Source: Microvirga aerilata
Lineage (GTDB): Bacteria > Pseudomonadota > Alphaproteobacteria > Rhizobiales > Beijerinckiaceae
DNA length: 64,000 bases
Reading direction: 5' to 3'
NCBI RefSeq assembly: GCF_016743775.1
Contig: NZ_JAEQMY010000019.1
Span: 1 to 64,000 of the forward strand
In this document: positions 36,955 through 48,787 of the stretch, in pieces
Layout: every line of letters starts with the position of its first letter
How positions within the stretch are numbered: position 1 is the first letter of the stretch
Notes under the pieces: model-generated
Database searches by the model: none
What the model saw: the letters and a program-made list of their open reading frames with translations, nothing else
What the model was told of the DNA's origin: nothing
Translations under genes and position numbers: made by a program

Positions 36955-37800
36955 ATGAAGCCTTCTTCCGACATCTCGCGACTCCTGGAGATCATGGCAG
37001 CCCTGCGAACCCCTGAAACAGGATGCCCGTGGGATCTGGATCAGGACTTCACCTCGATTGCGCCTTACACGCTCGAGGAGGCCTATGAGGTCGTGGACGC
37101 CATCGAACGCGGTGATCTCGCCGATCTGCGCGACGAACTCGGCGACCTGCTGCTTCAGGTGGTGTTCCACGCGCGTATGGCAGAAGAGCAGGGCGCGTTC
37201 GCCTTTCCCGACGTGATCGAGGCGATCACGAAGAAGCTCATCCGGCGGCATCCGCACGTGTTCGGCAACATCAAGGAATTGTCGCCTGAGGAGGTGAAGA
37301 GCCTCTGGGACACGATCAAAGGTGAGGAAAAGGCGGAGCGCCGCGCAGCCCGTGAGACGATGGGCTTGGACCCGGAGGCGCATGAGGCCGGCTTCCTCGG
37401 AGGGATTCCGACGGCCCTGCCCGCCCTGACCCGAGCCCAGAAGCTGACGGCCAAGGCCGCAAAGGTCGGATTCGACTGGCCCGAATCCGTGCAGGTGATC
37501 GACAAGATTCATGAGGAATTTGAGGAGGTTAAGGAAGCTTCCTCATCCGGAGACCGAGACAGGATCGAGGACGAGATCGGGGATCTTTTGTTCTCCGTCA
37601 CCAACCTCGCCCGTCATTTCGGCATCGATCCGGAGCGGGCCCTGCGGCGGACGAATGCCAAGTTCGAACGTCGCTTCAAGGCCGTCGAGACGGCACTCGG
37701 GCAACAGGACAGAAGCCTCGACGAGGCGTCGCTGGACGAGATGGAGACCCTTTGGGTGGCGGCCAAAACAGCCGAGCGCGAGCCCGGCCGGTCCTCATAG
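36955..37800 (+). CDS. mazG: Nucleoside triphosphate pyrophosphohydrolase MazG
   Basis: A 281-aa full-length MazG with two helical all-alpha NTP-PPase domains. The first has CPWDLDQDFTSIAPYTLEEAYEVVDAIE-type residues near 23-50 and DLRDELGDLLLQVVFHA; the second has EEFEEVKEA and DRIEDEIGDLLFSVTNLARH near 203-225. It removes non-canonical NTPs. ATG 36955 gives the family N-terminus. The final TAG overlaps the convergent hflX stop (TCATAG at 37795-37800). Confidence 0.95.
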   Translation: MKPSSDISRLLEIMAALRTPETGCPWDLDQDFTSIAPYTLEEAYEVVDAIERGDLADLRDELGDLLLQVVFHARMAEEQGAFAFPDVIEAITKKLIRRHPHVFGNIKELSPEEVKSLWDTIKGEEKAERRAARETMGLDPEAHEAGFLGGIPTALPALTRAQKLTAKAAKVGFDWPESVQVIDKIHEEFEEVKEASSSGDRDRIEDEIGDLLFSVTNLARHFGIDPERALRRTNAKFERRFKAVETALGQQDRSLDEASLDEMETLWVAAKTAEREPGRSS

Positions 37801-39189
37801 GACGCGGGCTTCGGGGAACCTGTTCAGGAAGCGTGGCTCCTTGCCGGAGACCAGGCGCACATGCAGGACCGTGTGCCCGTTCTCCTTCGTGTCGCGCTCC
37901 AGGATCTCCGTATTTTCGTGCAGCCAGGCAAGCCCCTGCCCGTCCTCTGGCGCGACGTCGACCTCATAGGTCAGACGCCCCATGGCAAGATGCTGCTCGA
38001 TGGTCTCCAGAAGCTCAGGGATGCCGTCTCCGGTCAGGGCCGAGATCAGAATGGGCCGCCTCTCCTCGCCTGCTCGGTGGGAGGTGGTGGCAAGCCTCTC
38101 GCGGTCCTCGGCTGACAGAAGATCCGACTTGTTCCAAACCTCGACGATGCGCCTCGTGTCGTCCGGGTCGATGCCGAGTTCCCGCAGGACGATGGCAACG
38201 TCCCCCGCCTGAGCCTCCGTCTCCCCATGCGAGACGTCGCGGACGTGGAGCAGGACATCGGCCTCGACCACATCCTCGAGGGTCGCCCGGAAAGCGGCGA
38301 CCAGCATGGTCGGCAGATCGGAGATGAAGCCCACCGTATCGGACAGGATCGCCTTTTCACCATGGGGCAGATCAATGGCGCGGGAGGTGGGGTCCAGGGT
38401 CGCGAACAGCATGTTCTCGGCCAGCACATCGGCCTGGGTCATGCGGTTGAACAGGGTCGACTTGCCCGCATTGGTGTACCCGACCAGGGCGATGATCGGA
38501 TAGGGCACCCTTCTGCGGCTCGTCCGGTGAAGGGAGCGCGTCTTGACCACGCTCTCGAGATCCCGCTCGATCCGGTTCATCCGCTCCTGGATCATCCGCC
38601 TGTCGGCCTCGATCTGGGTCTCGCCTGGACCGCCAAGAAAGCCGAAGCCGCCGCGCTGGCGCTCCAGATGTGTCCAGGAACGGACCAGCCGCCCCTTCTG
38701 ATAGGACAGATGCGCCAGCTCGACCTGGAGCGTCCCCTCCTTCGTGCGGGCGCGCCGCCCGAAGATTTCGAGGATGAGGCCGGTCCGGTCGATGACCTTG
38801 GCGCCCCAGGCCTTCTCCAGGTTGCGCTGCTGGACGGGGCTGAGGGCGCAGTCCATCACGACGAGCCCGATCTCTTCGGCGCGCACCATGGCCGCCAGTT
38901 CATCGACCTTGCCGCTGCCGATATAGGTGGCAGGCCGGGGCGAAGCCAAAGGGGTGATCAGCGAGCGGACGATGGTGAGATCGATCGCAAGGGCAAGGCC
39001 CGTGATCTCGTCGAGACGGGCTTCCGAGGGGCGCGGATTGGTCCCCTCGCCGTCCGCATCTGCGGAAACCCGCCGCTTGCGCGTCAGGTATGGTCCGATA
39101 ACGAGCGTCTTTGTCCCCGCCGCAACCTCTTTCTCAGGTTCGGCCAGCTGAATGAGACGCTCTTCCCCCGGAGTGCGTGGTTCTGTCAC
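37795..39189 (-). CDS. hflX: GTPase HflX
   Basis: A 464-aa ribosome-associated GTPase that splits stalled ribosomes. An N-terminal HflX domain (about 25-190; [41 protein letters not shown]) precedes the GTPase domain with G1 GYTNAGKS, G3 [10 protein letters not shown] and G4 NKSD. The GTG at 39189 is preferred because it follows the hfq stop by one base and has AAGG six bases ahead; the longer frame upstream runs inside hfq and is not HflX-like. Confidence 0.94.
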   Translation of the reverse strand: MTEPRTPGEERLIQLAEPEKEVAAGTKTLVIGPYLTRKRRVSADADGEGTNPRPSEARLDEITGLALAIDLTIVRSLITPLASPRPATYIGSGKVDELAAMVRAEEIGLVVMDCALSPVQQRNLEKAWGAKVIDRTGLILEIFGRRARTKEGTLQVELAHLSYQKGRLVRSWTHLERQRGGFGFLGGPGETQIEADRRMIQERMNRIERDLESVVKTRSLHRTSRRRVPYPIIALVGYTNAGKSTLFNRMTQADVLAENMLFATLDPTSRAIDLPHGEKAILSDTVGFISDLPTMLVAAFRATLEDVVEADVLLHVRDVSHGETEAQAGDVAIVLRELGIDPDDTRRIVEVWNKSDLLSAEDRERLATTSHRAGEERRPILISALTGDGIPELLETIEQHLAMGRLTYEVDVAPEDGQGLAWLHENTEILERDTKENGHTVLHVRLVSGKEPRFLNRFPEARVL

Positions 39190-39190
39190 C

Positions 39191-39445
39191 TCAAGCCTTC
39201 TCGCCAGCCTCGTCGATCTGATCGAACAATTGAACGGGCTGTCCTGGCATGATGGTGGAAATAGCGTGTTTGTAAACCAGCTGGGAGTGACCATCCCTGC
39301 GCAGAAGGACGCAGAAATTGTCAAACCAAGTGACGACGCCCTGCAGTTTCACGCCATTCACGAGGAATATCGTCAGGGGTATTTTTTGCTTCCGGACATA
39401 ATTCAGAAAAGTGTCCTGAAGATTCTGCGCGCGATCGCCCGCCAT
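39191..39445 (-). CDS. hfq: RNA chaperone Hfq
   Basis: An 84-aa Sm-like protein that binds small RNAs and mRNAs. Sm1 ([28 protein letters not shown]) and Sm2 ([12 protein letters not shown]) motifs are complete, and residues [11 protein letters not shown] give the proximal-face Gln. The order hfq-hflX is conserved. The 234-base gap upstream (39446-39679), before the ntrX stop, should hold the hfq promoter; I see no gene in it. Confidence 0.98.
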   Translation of the reverse strand: MAGDRAQNLQDTFLNYVRKQKIPLTIFLVNGVKLQGVVTWFDNFCVLLRRDGHSQLVYKHAISTIMPGQPVQLFDQIDEAGEKA

Positions 39446-39679
39446 TGAAGTTGCCTCGCCAGCCCATCGCCGCCGGTCTTGGCTATGGGGCCGCCTGGAT
39501 ATGGTTGTCCGCTTTCGTGCGGTCGTCGACCGGCGTTCTTATTACAGGGCGAACAGCCGCGTTCGGCAAGGGGGGCGCAACAGTTCTACCCCCTCGGAGC
39601 ATATTTTCCCGTGGATGGCAGGCTGCATTGCGCCTCCGAACGTGGAGAAATGCCGCTTCGGCGTTACCCTAAAACGAAG

Positions 39680-41050
39680 CTATCCCCCGATCCCGAGGGA
39701 TTTCAGCTTCCGGTGGAGCGCCGAGCGCTCCATGCCGATGAACTCCGCGGTCCTGGAGATGTTTCCGCTGAATCGGGCGATTTGAGCCAAAAGATACTCG
39801 CGCTCGAAGATCTCGCGAGCCTCGCGCAGGGGCAGACTCATGAGCTTTTCGCCTCCTGCCCCGCCCGGCGTGCTCGGAACGAGAGCGCCGATCTCGGAAG
39901 GCAGCATATCGGCGGTGATTTCGGCCTCCGGATCCCCGGAGGTGAGAATCATCAGCCGTTCGACGTTGTTGCGCAGCTGGCGCACATTGCCGGGCCAATC
40001 GTGCGACTGCAGCACCGCCATGGCGTCTTCGGCGATGCGGCGCCTGGGCAGGCCCGTGGTGGACGAGATCTGCTCCATGAAGAACTCGATCAGCTCAGGC
40101 ACGTCCTCGCGACGCTCCGCCAGGGACGGCACGCGAATCGGGATCACGCCGAGCCTGTGGAACAGGTCTTCCCGGAAATGACCGGCCGCGATTTCAGCCG
40201 GCAGGTCCCTGCTCGAGGAGGAGACGATGCGCACATCCACATGGACGCGGGTCGTCCCCCCGATCCGCTGGAAGTTCTGGTCCACGAGAACGCGCAGGAT
40301 CCGGCTCTGCGTCTCACGGGGCATATCGGCGATCTCGTCGATGTAGAGCGTTCCGCCATGGGCCTCCTCCAGAGCGCCCACGCGACGTCCTCCACCCTCG
40401 CCGCCTTCGGTGCCGAACAGTTCGGCTTCCATAGTATCGGGCGTGATCGTCGCGGCCGACAGCACGACGAAGGGCCCGTTGGCTCGCGCCGACAGGCCGT
40501 GAATGGTCCTTGCGGTGAGTTCCTTGCCGCAGCCGGGGGCGCCCGTGATCAGAATGCGGGCATTGGTCGGCGCGGCCCGCTCGACGGCCTGCCGCAGCTG
40601 GTTGATGACGATGGATTTTCCGGCGATGCGGCTCGCCTGAACGGAGCGGGAGCGCAGGTCACGGACCTCACGCTTGAGCCGGGATGCCTCCAGAGCACGC
40701 TCCGCCACAAGCACCAGCCGATCGGCCTTGAACGGCTTCTCGATGAAGTCATAGGCGCCCGCCTTGATGGCGGAGACGGCCGTCTCGATATTGCCGTGGC
40801 CCGAGATCATCACCACCGGCAGGTCCGGGTGCTGAGCCTTGATGATCTCCAGCACCTGGAGGCCGTCGAGGCGGCTTCCCTGCAGCCAGATGTCGAGAAA
40901 AACGAGATGCGGACGCCGCGTTTCGATGGCGGCCAACGCATCGTCGGAGGTGCCTGCCGTGCGCGTGCGGTGCCCTTCATCCTCAAGGATGCCGGCCACA
41001 AGCTCACGAATGTCGACCTCGTCGTCGACGACCAGAATATCAGCGCTCAT
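39680..41050 (-). CDS. ntrX: Response regulator NtrX
   Basis: A 456-aa NtrC-type regulator: receiver (about 1-125; VVDDEVDIRELV, Asp53 in VFLDIWL), AAA+ domain (Walker A-like GAPGCGKE near 168-175, Walker B GTLYIDEIADMP) and a C-terminal Fis-like helix-turn-helix (ISRTAEFIGMERSALHRKLKSLG). The sigma-54 contact loop is altered: the position of GAFTGA reads GEGGGRRVGALEEA, so the protein probably does not activate sigma-54 promoters in the usual way. Start MSADILVVDD overlaps ntrY by four bases. Confidence 0.95.
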   Translation of the reverse strand: MSADILVVDDEVDIRELVAGILEDEGHRTRTAGTSDDALAAIETRRPHLVFLDIWLQGSRLDGLQVLEIIKAQHPDLPVVMISGHGNIETAVSAIKAGAYDFIEKPFKADRLVLVAERALEASRLKREVRDLRSRSVQASRIAGKSIVINQLRQAVERAAPTNARILITGAPGCGKELTARTIHGLSARANGPFVVLSAATITPDTMEAELFGTEGGEGGGRRVGALEEAHGGTLYIDEIADMPRETQSRILRVLVDQNFQRIGGTTRVHVDVRIVSSSSRDLPAEIAAGHFREDLFHRLGVIPIRVPSLAERREDVPELIEFFMEQISSTTGLPRRRIAEDAMAVLQSHDWPGNVRQLRNNVERLMILTSGDPEAEITADMLPSEIGALVPSTPGGAGGEKLMSLPLREAREIFEREYLLAQIARFSGNISRTAEFIGMERSALHRKLKSLGIGG

Positions 41051-43335
41051 AGGCTTGCCCTGCGGGATTCTTTGCGGCTGGAGGCTGCCGACGTCTCTTC
41101 CGACGCGATTTGCTTCGTCTTCGGTATCCACATGCGAACCTGTCCGCCTCTGCCGGCAGGATTGTCGACAAGTTCCATGCCGCCTCCATGATCTTCCAGA
41201 ATCTTTGCAACGATCGGCAGTCCCAGTCCGGTTCCGCCCTCGCGCGTCGTCATATAGGGCTCTAGAAGGCGTTGCCTGCCCTCGACGGGAAAGCCCTTGC
41301 CGTTGTCGGTCACTGCCAAGATCACGTAATCCGGGTGGGTGTCGTCGAGAAGCACGGCGATCTGGGCCTGACCCCGGTCCGCGTCGGGAACTGCCGCGAT
41401 GGCCTCGGTCGCGTTCTTGACGATGTTCGTGACAGCCTGGGACACGAGCCGCCGGTCGAAGGGCACGACGACAGGCCCGGGCGGGAGCTGATCCACGAAC
41501 TCGATCTCCGGATGGGCGATCTTCATCATGAAAACCACCTGCCGGATGGTCTCGGCCAAGTCCTCGTTGCCGATGGTAGGCTTGGGCATCCGGGCGAAGG
41601 ACGAGAACTCATCGACCATGCGCTTGATGTCGTCGACCTGCCTCACGATTGTGTCCGTGCACTGCTCGAACACCTCCCGGTCCGTGGTGATGACCTTGCC
41701 GTATTTCCGGCGAATGCGCTCGGCGGACAGCTGGATCGGGGTCAGCGGATTCTTGATCTCGTGAGCGATGCGGCGCGCCACGTCGGCCCAGGCCGACGTG
41801 CGCTGGGCCAGGACAAGATCGGTGATGTCGTCGAGGGTGATCACCAGATCTCGCTTGTCGCTGCGGGTCTGCTCGCTGGTGACGCGAACGTTGATGGTGC
41901 GCTCCTTGCCCTTTCGGGAGATGTGGATCTGCTGCTGCATCAGACGCTGACGTCCGTGGCTCATCTCATCCACAAGAGCGGCCACTTCCGGCAGGATCAC
42001 GGTGATCGGCTGGCCGAGCAGCTTCTCGCGGGAGGTGCCCAGCAGCGCCTCGGTCGACGGATTGACGATGGTGATCTGCCCGCGCGCATTGACGCCGATG
42101 ACGCCGGCGGAGACACCGGCCAGAACCGCTTCCGTGAAGCGCCGCCGCCTGTCCATGAGATTGCTTGCCGCCGTCAGGCCATCGTGTTGGCGGCGCAGCT
42201 CCGAGGTCATCTTGTTGAAGGTCTCGCCCAGGTGACCGAGATCCCCCTCGCCTCGCCTCACGGGCACCTGAACATAGAAATTGCCGGTCGCCACCTGGTC
42301 GGTGGCGTGGATGAGACGCCGGATCGGCGCAACGAGGCGGTTGGCGAAGTTCAGGCCGAACCACACCGCCGAGAGCAGCACGATCAAGGCAATCAGGGTG
42401 AACATGGACGCGAAGGCCACCTGAATGCCGGCCTTCTTCTGATCGAGGGCCTCATAGAAAGCGATTCCGGCCTCAGCGACCTGAGGAAACTCGACGGCGC
42501 GCGGATCGACCTCTCTGGCCACGTAGAGGATACGCCCGCCATGGGCATCGAGCTTCAGGGCCGAGCGGAAGATGTTGCCGGTGCGGGGGAAAAGGCACAG
42601 AGCCTCCCGGTTGCTCGCTTCCTGAAGGTCGGCCTGGGTGGGTTGGGGAACGCCTTCGAGCTTCTTGATCTCGATTCTCTCGACCACCGAACCGTCGGCC
42701 TCCAGAAGCATGGTGAGAGGAAAGCCCAGGAAGACCGAACGGGAATTCATGAACTCCCGGAATAGGTTGCGATCGGCGTCGTAGAGAACCTTCGCGCGGT
42801 TGAGGTCGGCCGCCATCAGCTGCGTTTCGCGGGCAAGGGTCCGGCACTGCAATTCCCTGTAGGAGCGGGCAATGGAGACCGTGTTGGTCATCAGCTCCTT
42901 GATCGATCCCGTGAACCAGGGATCCAAGCCCCGTTCGAGGGTCACCGTTGCGACGGCTGCGACCAGGATGGCCGGCAGAACCGCCACGAGGCTGAACAGG
43001 CCGACGATCCTGACATGGAGGCCTGCCGCCGCCGCCCCTTCCCTTCGCTCCCGCACCAGCTTCCGCGCCTGCCAGGCGACAATGCCGAGCAGCACGGCGA
43101 TGAGCACACCGTTCAGGATGAAAACCCACACCACGACGTTGTGGGTCGGCAGGAGCGGGGTGGCGCCCGCGAGAATCAGGAACGTTGCAAGAGCCGATGC
43201 CAAGGCCGACAGCACGGCCCCGTAACCCAGCCAGCCGAGGCTGCTCTGGGACGGTTCTGCCGTCTGCCGTTGTGCATTGTTGTCCTGGTCGATCAAGACT
43301 GAGGCCCCGCAAATCGGGTGCTTTCGGTTCAGCAC
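41047..43335 (-). CDS. ntrY: Sensor histidine kinase NtrY
   Basis: A 762-aa membrane kinase. Hydrophobic helices occur near 36-60, 68-90 and 108-130, then a periplasmic stretch, another helix near 305-325, a HAMP linker (LVAPIRRLIHATDQVATGNF), a PAS domain (about 390-490), the phosphoacceptor region ([21 protein letters not shown]) and HATPase_c (NIVKNATEAI, DNGKGF, GGTGLGLPI). Partner of NtrX in nitrogen and redox signalling. The GTG start at 43335 is the longest choice and is uncertain; a TTG near 43296 is also possible. Confidence 0.93.
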   Translation of the reverse strand: MLNRKHPICGASVLIDQDNNAQRQTAEPSQSSLGWLGYGAVLSALASALATFLILAGATPLLPTHNVVVWVFILNGVLIAVLLGIVAWQARKLVRERREGAAAAGLHVRIVGLFSLVAVLPAILVAAVATVTLERGLDPWFTGSIKELMTNTVSIARSYRELQCRTLARETQLMAADLNRAKVLYDADRNLFREFMNSRSVFLGFPLTMLLEADGSVVERIEIKKLEGVPQPTQADLQEASNREALCLFPRTGNIFRSALKLDAHGGRILYVAREVDPRAVEFPQVAEAGIAFYEALDQKKAGIQVAFASMFTLIALIVLLSAVWFGLNFANRLVAPIRRLIHATDQVATGNFYVQVPVRRGEGDLGHLGETFNKMTSELRRQHDGLTAASNLMDRRRRFTEAVLAGVSAGVIGVNARGQITIVNPSTEALLGTSREKLLGQPITVILPEVAALVDEMSHGRQRLMQQQIHISRKGKERTINVRVTSEQTRSDKRDLVITLDDITDLVLAQRTSAWADVARRIAHEIKNPLTPIQLSAERIRRKYGKVITTDREVFEQCTDTIVRQVDDIKRMVDEFSSFARMPKPTIGNEDLAETIRQVVFMMKIAHPEIEFVDQLPPGPVVVPFDRRLVSQAVTNIVKNATEAIAAVPDADRGQAQIAVLLDDTHPDYVILAVTDNGKGFPVEGRQRLLEPYMTTREGGTGLGLPIVAKILEDHGGGMELVDNPAGRGGQVRMWIPKTKQIASEETSAASSRKESRRASL

Positions 43336-43395
43336 CCTGTCATGGGGTGATGCACCAACACAACAGTGTGGTCAAATTATTACAGCACCCAAGCT

Positions 43396-44865
43396 CTAGG
43401 CGCGATTTGATCGCACCACCATCAGCTCGAGGTCCCTCACCTTCTTGCGCAGTGTGTTGCGGTTGACCCCCAGGAGTTCGGCTGCCCTGATCTGATTGCC
43501 TCGGGTCGCCGCGAGGGCTGCCCCGATTAGGGGGCCTTCGATCTCCCGCAGGATCCGGTGATAAAGACCAGGCGGAGGCAGGGTGTCCCGGAAGCCCGAG
43601 AAATACTCGTTCAGGTGCCTCTCGACCGCGTCGGACAATCCTTCGGAGTTCTGCTGGGAGGGCTGCTGGGCGCTCTTTCCAACGACTTGTGTCGGCAGCA
43701 GGGGCTGGGAATCGAGCTCCGCATCGACGATCGCGCCGGTGATCGTATCCTGCGGATACAGGGCGGCCAGCCGCCGTACCAGGTTCTCCAGCTCACGGAC
43801 GTTCCCGGGCCAGCGGTAGCGCTTGAGGCGATCCATGGCCTCGACATCGAGCTGCTTGCGCGAGAGCCCTTCCTTCTCGACGATGACGAAGAAGTGACGC
43901 ACGAGGTCCGGGATGTCCTCCACGCGCTCGCGCAGGGGCGGAAGGCGCAAGGGGACCACATTGAGCCGGAAGTAGAGGTCCTCGCGGAAGAGGCCCTGCT
44001 GGATCAGCACCCGAAGGTCCTTGTTGGTGGCGGCAACGATGCGAACATTCGTCTTGATCGGCACGCGGCCGCCCACGGTCGTGTATTCCCCCTGCTGGAG
44101 AACGCGCAGGAGGCGGGTCTGCGCCTCCATGGGCATGTCGCCGATTTCGTCGAGGAAGAGGGTGCCGCCTTCGGCCTGCTCGAAGCGGCCGGTGCTGCGC
44201 GCCGTCGCGCCGGTGAAAGCTCCCTTCTCATGGCCGAAGAGCTCGGATTCGATCAGCTCGCGAGGAATGGCCGCCATGTTCACGGCCACGAACGGGCCCT
44301 GACGACGCTTGCCGTAATCATGAAGCGCCTTGGCGACAAGCTCCTTGCCAGTCCCGGATTCGCCCGTGATCATCACGGTCAGGTCCGTCGGCATCAGCCG
44401 CGCGAGCGCCCGGTAGATCTCCTGCATCGCATGGGAGCGTCCGACGAGCGGGATGTCCTCGTTGTCCGGCGGCTGGCCCGCACCGGCGGGAACGGAGCGA
44501 GGGCGGGAGAGCGCCCGCCCGACGACGGCGACGAGCTCCTTGAGGTCGAATGGCTTGGGCAGATACTCGTAGGCGCCGCGCTCGGATGCCTTGATGGCCG
44601 TCATAAAGGTGTTCTGCGCGCTCATGACGATGATCGGAAGCTCCGGCCGGATCTTCTTGATGCGGGGCAGGAGATCGAAGGCATTCTCGTCGGGCATCAT
44701 CACGTCGGTGATGATCAGATCGCCCTCCCCTTGCGCCACCCACCGCCAGAGCGTGGCGGCATTGCTCGTGGAGCGAACCTCGTATCCGGCCCGCGAAAGA
44801 GCCTGATTCAGAACGGTTCGGATGGCGGCATCGTCATCGGCAAGAAGAATCTGTCCGCTAGGCAT
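43396..44865 (-). CDS. ntrC: Nitrogen regulator NtrC
   Basis: A 489-aa sigma-54 activator. Receiver with ADDDAAIR and Asp in [16 protein letters not shown]+ domain with Walker A GESGTGKE, intact sigma-54 loop EKGAFTGA, and [14 protein letters not shown]-terminal Fis-type helix-turn-helix ([20 protein letters not shown]). Controls nitrogen-limitation genes after phosphorylation by NtrB. It follows the ntrB gene by nine bases. Confidence 0.97.
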   Translation of the reverse strand: MPSGQILLADDDAAIRTVLNQALSRAGYEVRSTSNAATLWRWVAQGEGDLIITDVMMPDENAFDLLPRIKKIRPELPIIVMSAQNTFMTAIKASERGAYEYLPKPFDLKELVAVVGRALSRPRSVPAGAGQPPDNEDIPLVGRSHAMQEIYRALARLMPTDLTVMITGESGTGKELVAKALHDYGKRRQGPFVAVNMAAIPRELIESELFGHEKGAFTGATARSTGRFEQAEGGTLFLDEIGDMPMEAQTRLLRVLQQGEYTTVGGRVPIKTNVRIVAATNKDLRVLIQQGLFREDLYFRLNVVPLRLPPLRERVEDIPDLVRHFFVIVEKEGLSRKQLDVEAMDRLKRYRWPGNVRELENLVRRLAALYPQDTITGAIVDAELDSQPLLPTQVVGKSAQQPSQQNSEGLSDAVERHLNEYFSGFRDTLPPPGLYHRILREIEGPLIGAALAATRGNQIRAAELLGVNRNTLRKKVRDLELMVVRSNRA

Positions 44866-44874
44866 TTCTTAGCC

Positions 44875-45974
44875 TCACATATCGGCGCCGCGCCCGTCAT
44901 TGGCGCGGTGCATGGGCAGGAGAATTCGGAAACTGGTCCGTCTCGGCGCAGGCTCGCATTCGACGATGCCGCCGTGATCGCCGACGATCTTCGCCACGAG
45001 GGCAAGCCCCAGGCCGCTGCCCTGCACCTTCGTCGTCACGAAAGGATCGAAGAGATCGCTCATCAGCTCGGGCGGGATCCCGGGGCCGTTGTCGGTCACG
45101 CTGAGCTCGATGGGCAGGCTTACCCGCTCCTGGGAGCCGGGCACCTGAAGCCGAACGCCTGTGCGGAAAGCCGTCGAAAGGATGATCTCGCCATCGGACG
45201 CGTCCAGCCCCACCGCTTCGGCGGCGTTCTTGACGAGGTTCAGGATCACCTGAATGAGCTGGTCCCGGTTGCCGAGCACCGGCGGAAGCGACGGATCGTA
45301 GTTCTCGACGAAGCGGATGTGGCGGGCAAAGCCCGACTGCGCAAGCCGCTTCACGTGGTCGAGAACGCCGTGGATATTGACGGGTCCCCGCTCCACCGGA
45401 CGCTCCTCGCCGAACAGCTCCATGCGCTCGACGAGCTTCACGATCCGGTCGGTCTCGTCGCAGATCAGGCGCGTCAGCAACCTGTCGTCCTCGTTGGCCG
45501 ACTGCTCCAGAAGTTGGGCCGCGCCGCGGATGCCGGAGAGCGGATTCTTGATCTCGTGCGCCAGAAGCGCGCCCAGCGCCGTAATGGACCGGGCCGCGCC
45601 GCGATGGGTCAGCTGGCGGTTCATCTTGTCGGCGATCGTCCGCTCCTGGAGCATGAGGATCACGCTGTCGGTGTCGTCACCCAGGGGACTTGCGGAAACG
45701 TCCACGATTCGCTCCGCGCCAAGGCGCGGGCTGCCGATGTCCACCCGGTGCTCGCTGACGCTGGACCCCCGCTCGCGCACATCCTCCACAAGGGCCATGA
45801 CAGGCGAGCCGAAAGGAAGCAGATCGGTGAGCTTCTGGCGCAGCATCATGCGCAGGCTCATGTCGAAGAAGAATTCGGCGGCCGCATTGGCGTGAACGAT
45901 CCTGTGCTCCGGGCCGACGGTGAGAACCGGCATCGGCAGGGCGTTCATGATCTGGTCGTTGATGGCCATCGTCG

Positions 45975-45978
<4 letters not shown>
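44875..45978 (-). CDS. ntrB: Sensor histidine kinase NtrB
   Basis: A 367-aa soluble kinase: PAS-like N-terminal part (about 8-120), phosphoacceptor [21 protein letters not shown] near 137-157, and HATPase_c with [16 protein letters not shown] and GSGLGLALV. No membrane segment, as usual for NtrB. Start MTTMAIND at 45978 overlaps the dusB stop as ATGA, so the long upstream open frame is only the dusB shadow. Confidence 0.96.
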
Positions 45979-46994
<1,016 letters not shown>

Positions 46995-47105
46995 TCTGCC
47001 CAATGAATAGCCATTTCGATGACATGCGCAAGCCCCTTGCTGGGAGATTTGCCTTATTCGCGGGTCACGCTTAGGAGAGCATCCGTTACAGAGAGCCCCC
47101 TGAAA

Positions 47106-48302
47106 ATGTCAGTCGCCGCCCTTATCGTTGCTGCAGGACGTGGATCAAGAGCGGGTGAAGGGATCCCAAAGCAATATCGTCTGCTCAAGGGCAAGCCCGT
47201 GTTAGCCCATACCCTCGGGAGCTTCCTGGCGCACCCGAGAATCGAGCGGGTGGTTGCGGTAATTCACCGCGACGACCGCGACCTGTACGAGGCTACCCTG
47301 AAGGCCCTCCCCGCAGACCTGCTGTCGAAGCTTCTGCCCTGTGCCTATGGGGGTGAAACCAGGCAGGCCTCCGTAAACCATGGGCTCGAGGCTCTGGCAG
47401 CCTCTGCGCCAGATATCGCCCTGGTTCACGATGGCGCCCGTCCCTTTGCAAGTGCCGGCCTCATCGACCGGGCGATGGAAGCCGCAGAGCGTTGGAGCGC
47501 CGCCGTCCCGGGCATCTCGGTCACCGATACGATCAAGGTCATCGGGGAGCGCTCGGAGGTGATCTCAACTCCCGACCGGGCAAGCTTGCGAGCCGTGCAG
47601 ACCCCGCAGTCCTTCCGCTTTCCACTGCTCCTCGACGCCCACCGGCAGGCTGCCGCGTCGAACCTGCACTCCTTCACGGACGATGGCGCACTAGCTGAGT
47701 GGGCTGGCCAGCCGGTTCATGTGTTCGAGGGCGAGCCGGGCAATATCAAGCTGACCCATCCGGCCGACTTCCAGGAGGCTGAACGGCGTCTGAAAGGCTC
47801 ATCCATGACTTACGTGACCCGTCTCGGCACCGGCTTCGACGTGCACGCCTTCGGCGAGGGCGATCATGTGTGGCTCGGCGGGATCGAGGTTCCGCATGAC
47901 CGTGGCGTCGTCGCCCACTCGGATGGCGACGTGATCCTGCATGCCCTGACGGATGCCGTTCTTGGCGCCCTAGCCGAGGGGGATATCGGCACCCACTTTC
48001 CGCCGAGCGACTCGCAATGGCGCGGTGCCTCCTCCGATCGGTTCCTGGCTTATGCCGTGGGCTTGGTGAGGGAGCGTGGCGGGCTCGTCGACCATCTCGA
48101 CACCACGCTCCTGTGCGAGAGGCCGCGGCTGGGCCCTCATCGTGAGGCGATGCGCCAGCGGATCGCCGAGATTGCCGGGCTTCGCGTCCATCAGGTCTCC
48201 CTCAAGGCGACCACGACGGAGAAGCTTGGATTTACCGGCCGGAGCGAGGGCATCGCCGCCCAGGCGGCCGCGACGATCCGGTTGCCGGAGATAGATGCAT
48301 GA
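47106..48302 (+). CDS. ispDF: Bifunctional IspD/IspF
   Basis: A 398-aa fused enzyme of the MEP isoprenoid pathway. IspD (about 1-230) has the CTP-binding [13 protein letters not shown] start, and makes CDP-methylerythritol. IspF (from about 234) has the zinc motif [26 protein letters not shown] and FPPSD, and makes the cyclodiphosphate. The fusion is usual in alphaproteobacteria and skips the IspE step that lies between the two reactions. ATG 47106 starts at the IspD strand. Divergent from dusB; the end overlaps cinA as ATGA. Confidence 0.97.
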   Translation: MSVAALIVAAGRGSRAGEGIPKQYRLLKGKPVLAHTLGSFLAHPRIERVVAVIHRDDRDLYEATLKALPADLLSKLLPCAYGGETRQASVNHGLEALAASAPDIALVHDGARPFASAGLIDRAMEAAERWSAAVPGISVTDTIKVIGERSEVISTPDRASLRAVQTPQSFRFPLLLDAHRQAAASNLHSFTDDGALAEWAGQPVHVFEGEPGNIKLTHPADFQEAERRLKGSSMTYVTRLGTGFDVHAFGEGDHVWLGGIEVPHDRGVVAHSDGDVILHALTDAVLGALAEGDIGTHFPPSDSQWRGASSDRFLAYAVGLVRERGGLVDHLDTTLLCERPRLGPHREAMRQRIAEIAGLRVHQVSLKATTTEKLGFTGRSEGIAAQAAATIRLPEIDA

Positions 48303-48787
48303 CCCCTGAGATGAAAGACCGCGCCGCCGCTCTTCTCGATACCTATCGCCAGCGGGGCCTCAAGATCTCCACCGCCGAGTCCTGCACAGGTGGGCTCGTG
48401 GCTGCCCTGCTCACCGAGATAGCTGGCTCCTCGGCGGTCGTCGAGCGCGGCTTCGTCACCTATTCCAACGAGGCCAAGACGGAGCTGATCGGTGTTCCAG
48501 CCGACCTGATCGCAGCCCATGGAGCCGTGAGCGAGCCGGTTGCCCGCGCCATGGCCGAGGGGGCGCTGGCTCGCTCTTATGCCGATGTGGCGGTTGGAAT
48601 TACCGGAATCGCGGGACCGACCGGGGGAACGGCGACGAAGCCGGTGGGCCTCGTCCATTTCGGTCTGGCCCGGAAGGGCTCGGCCACGATACATTTGGAA
48701 AGGCACTACGGCGAACTGGGGCGAGAGAACGTGCGCCGCCGGGCCGTGGAGGACGCGCTCGCTCTCTTGGAGCAGGCGCTGGGCTGA
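48299..48787 (+). CDS. CinA C-terminal domain protein (nicotinamide nucleotide amidase, PncC-type)
   Basis: A 162-aa stand-alone CinA_C domain. [21 protein letters not shown] (21-41) with the catalytic Ser, [10 protein letters not shown], and [20 protein letters not shown] are all present. Family members deamidate NMN to nicotinate mononucleotide. There is no N-terminal molybdopterin-like CinA domain. Its stop directly abuts the stop of the convergent gene (TGATCA). Confidence 0.93.
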   Translation: MTPEMKDRAAALLDTYRQRGLKISTAESCTGGLVAALLTEIAGSSAVVERGFVTYSNEAKTELIGVPADLIAAHGAVSEPVARAMAEGALARSYADVAVGITGIAGPTGGTATKPVGLVHFGLARKGSATIHLERHYGELGRENVRRRAVEDALALLEQALG

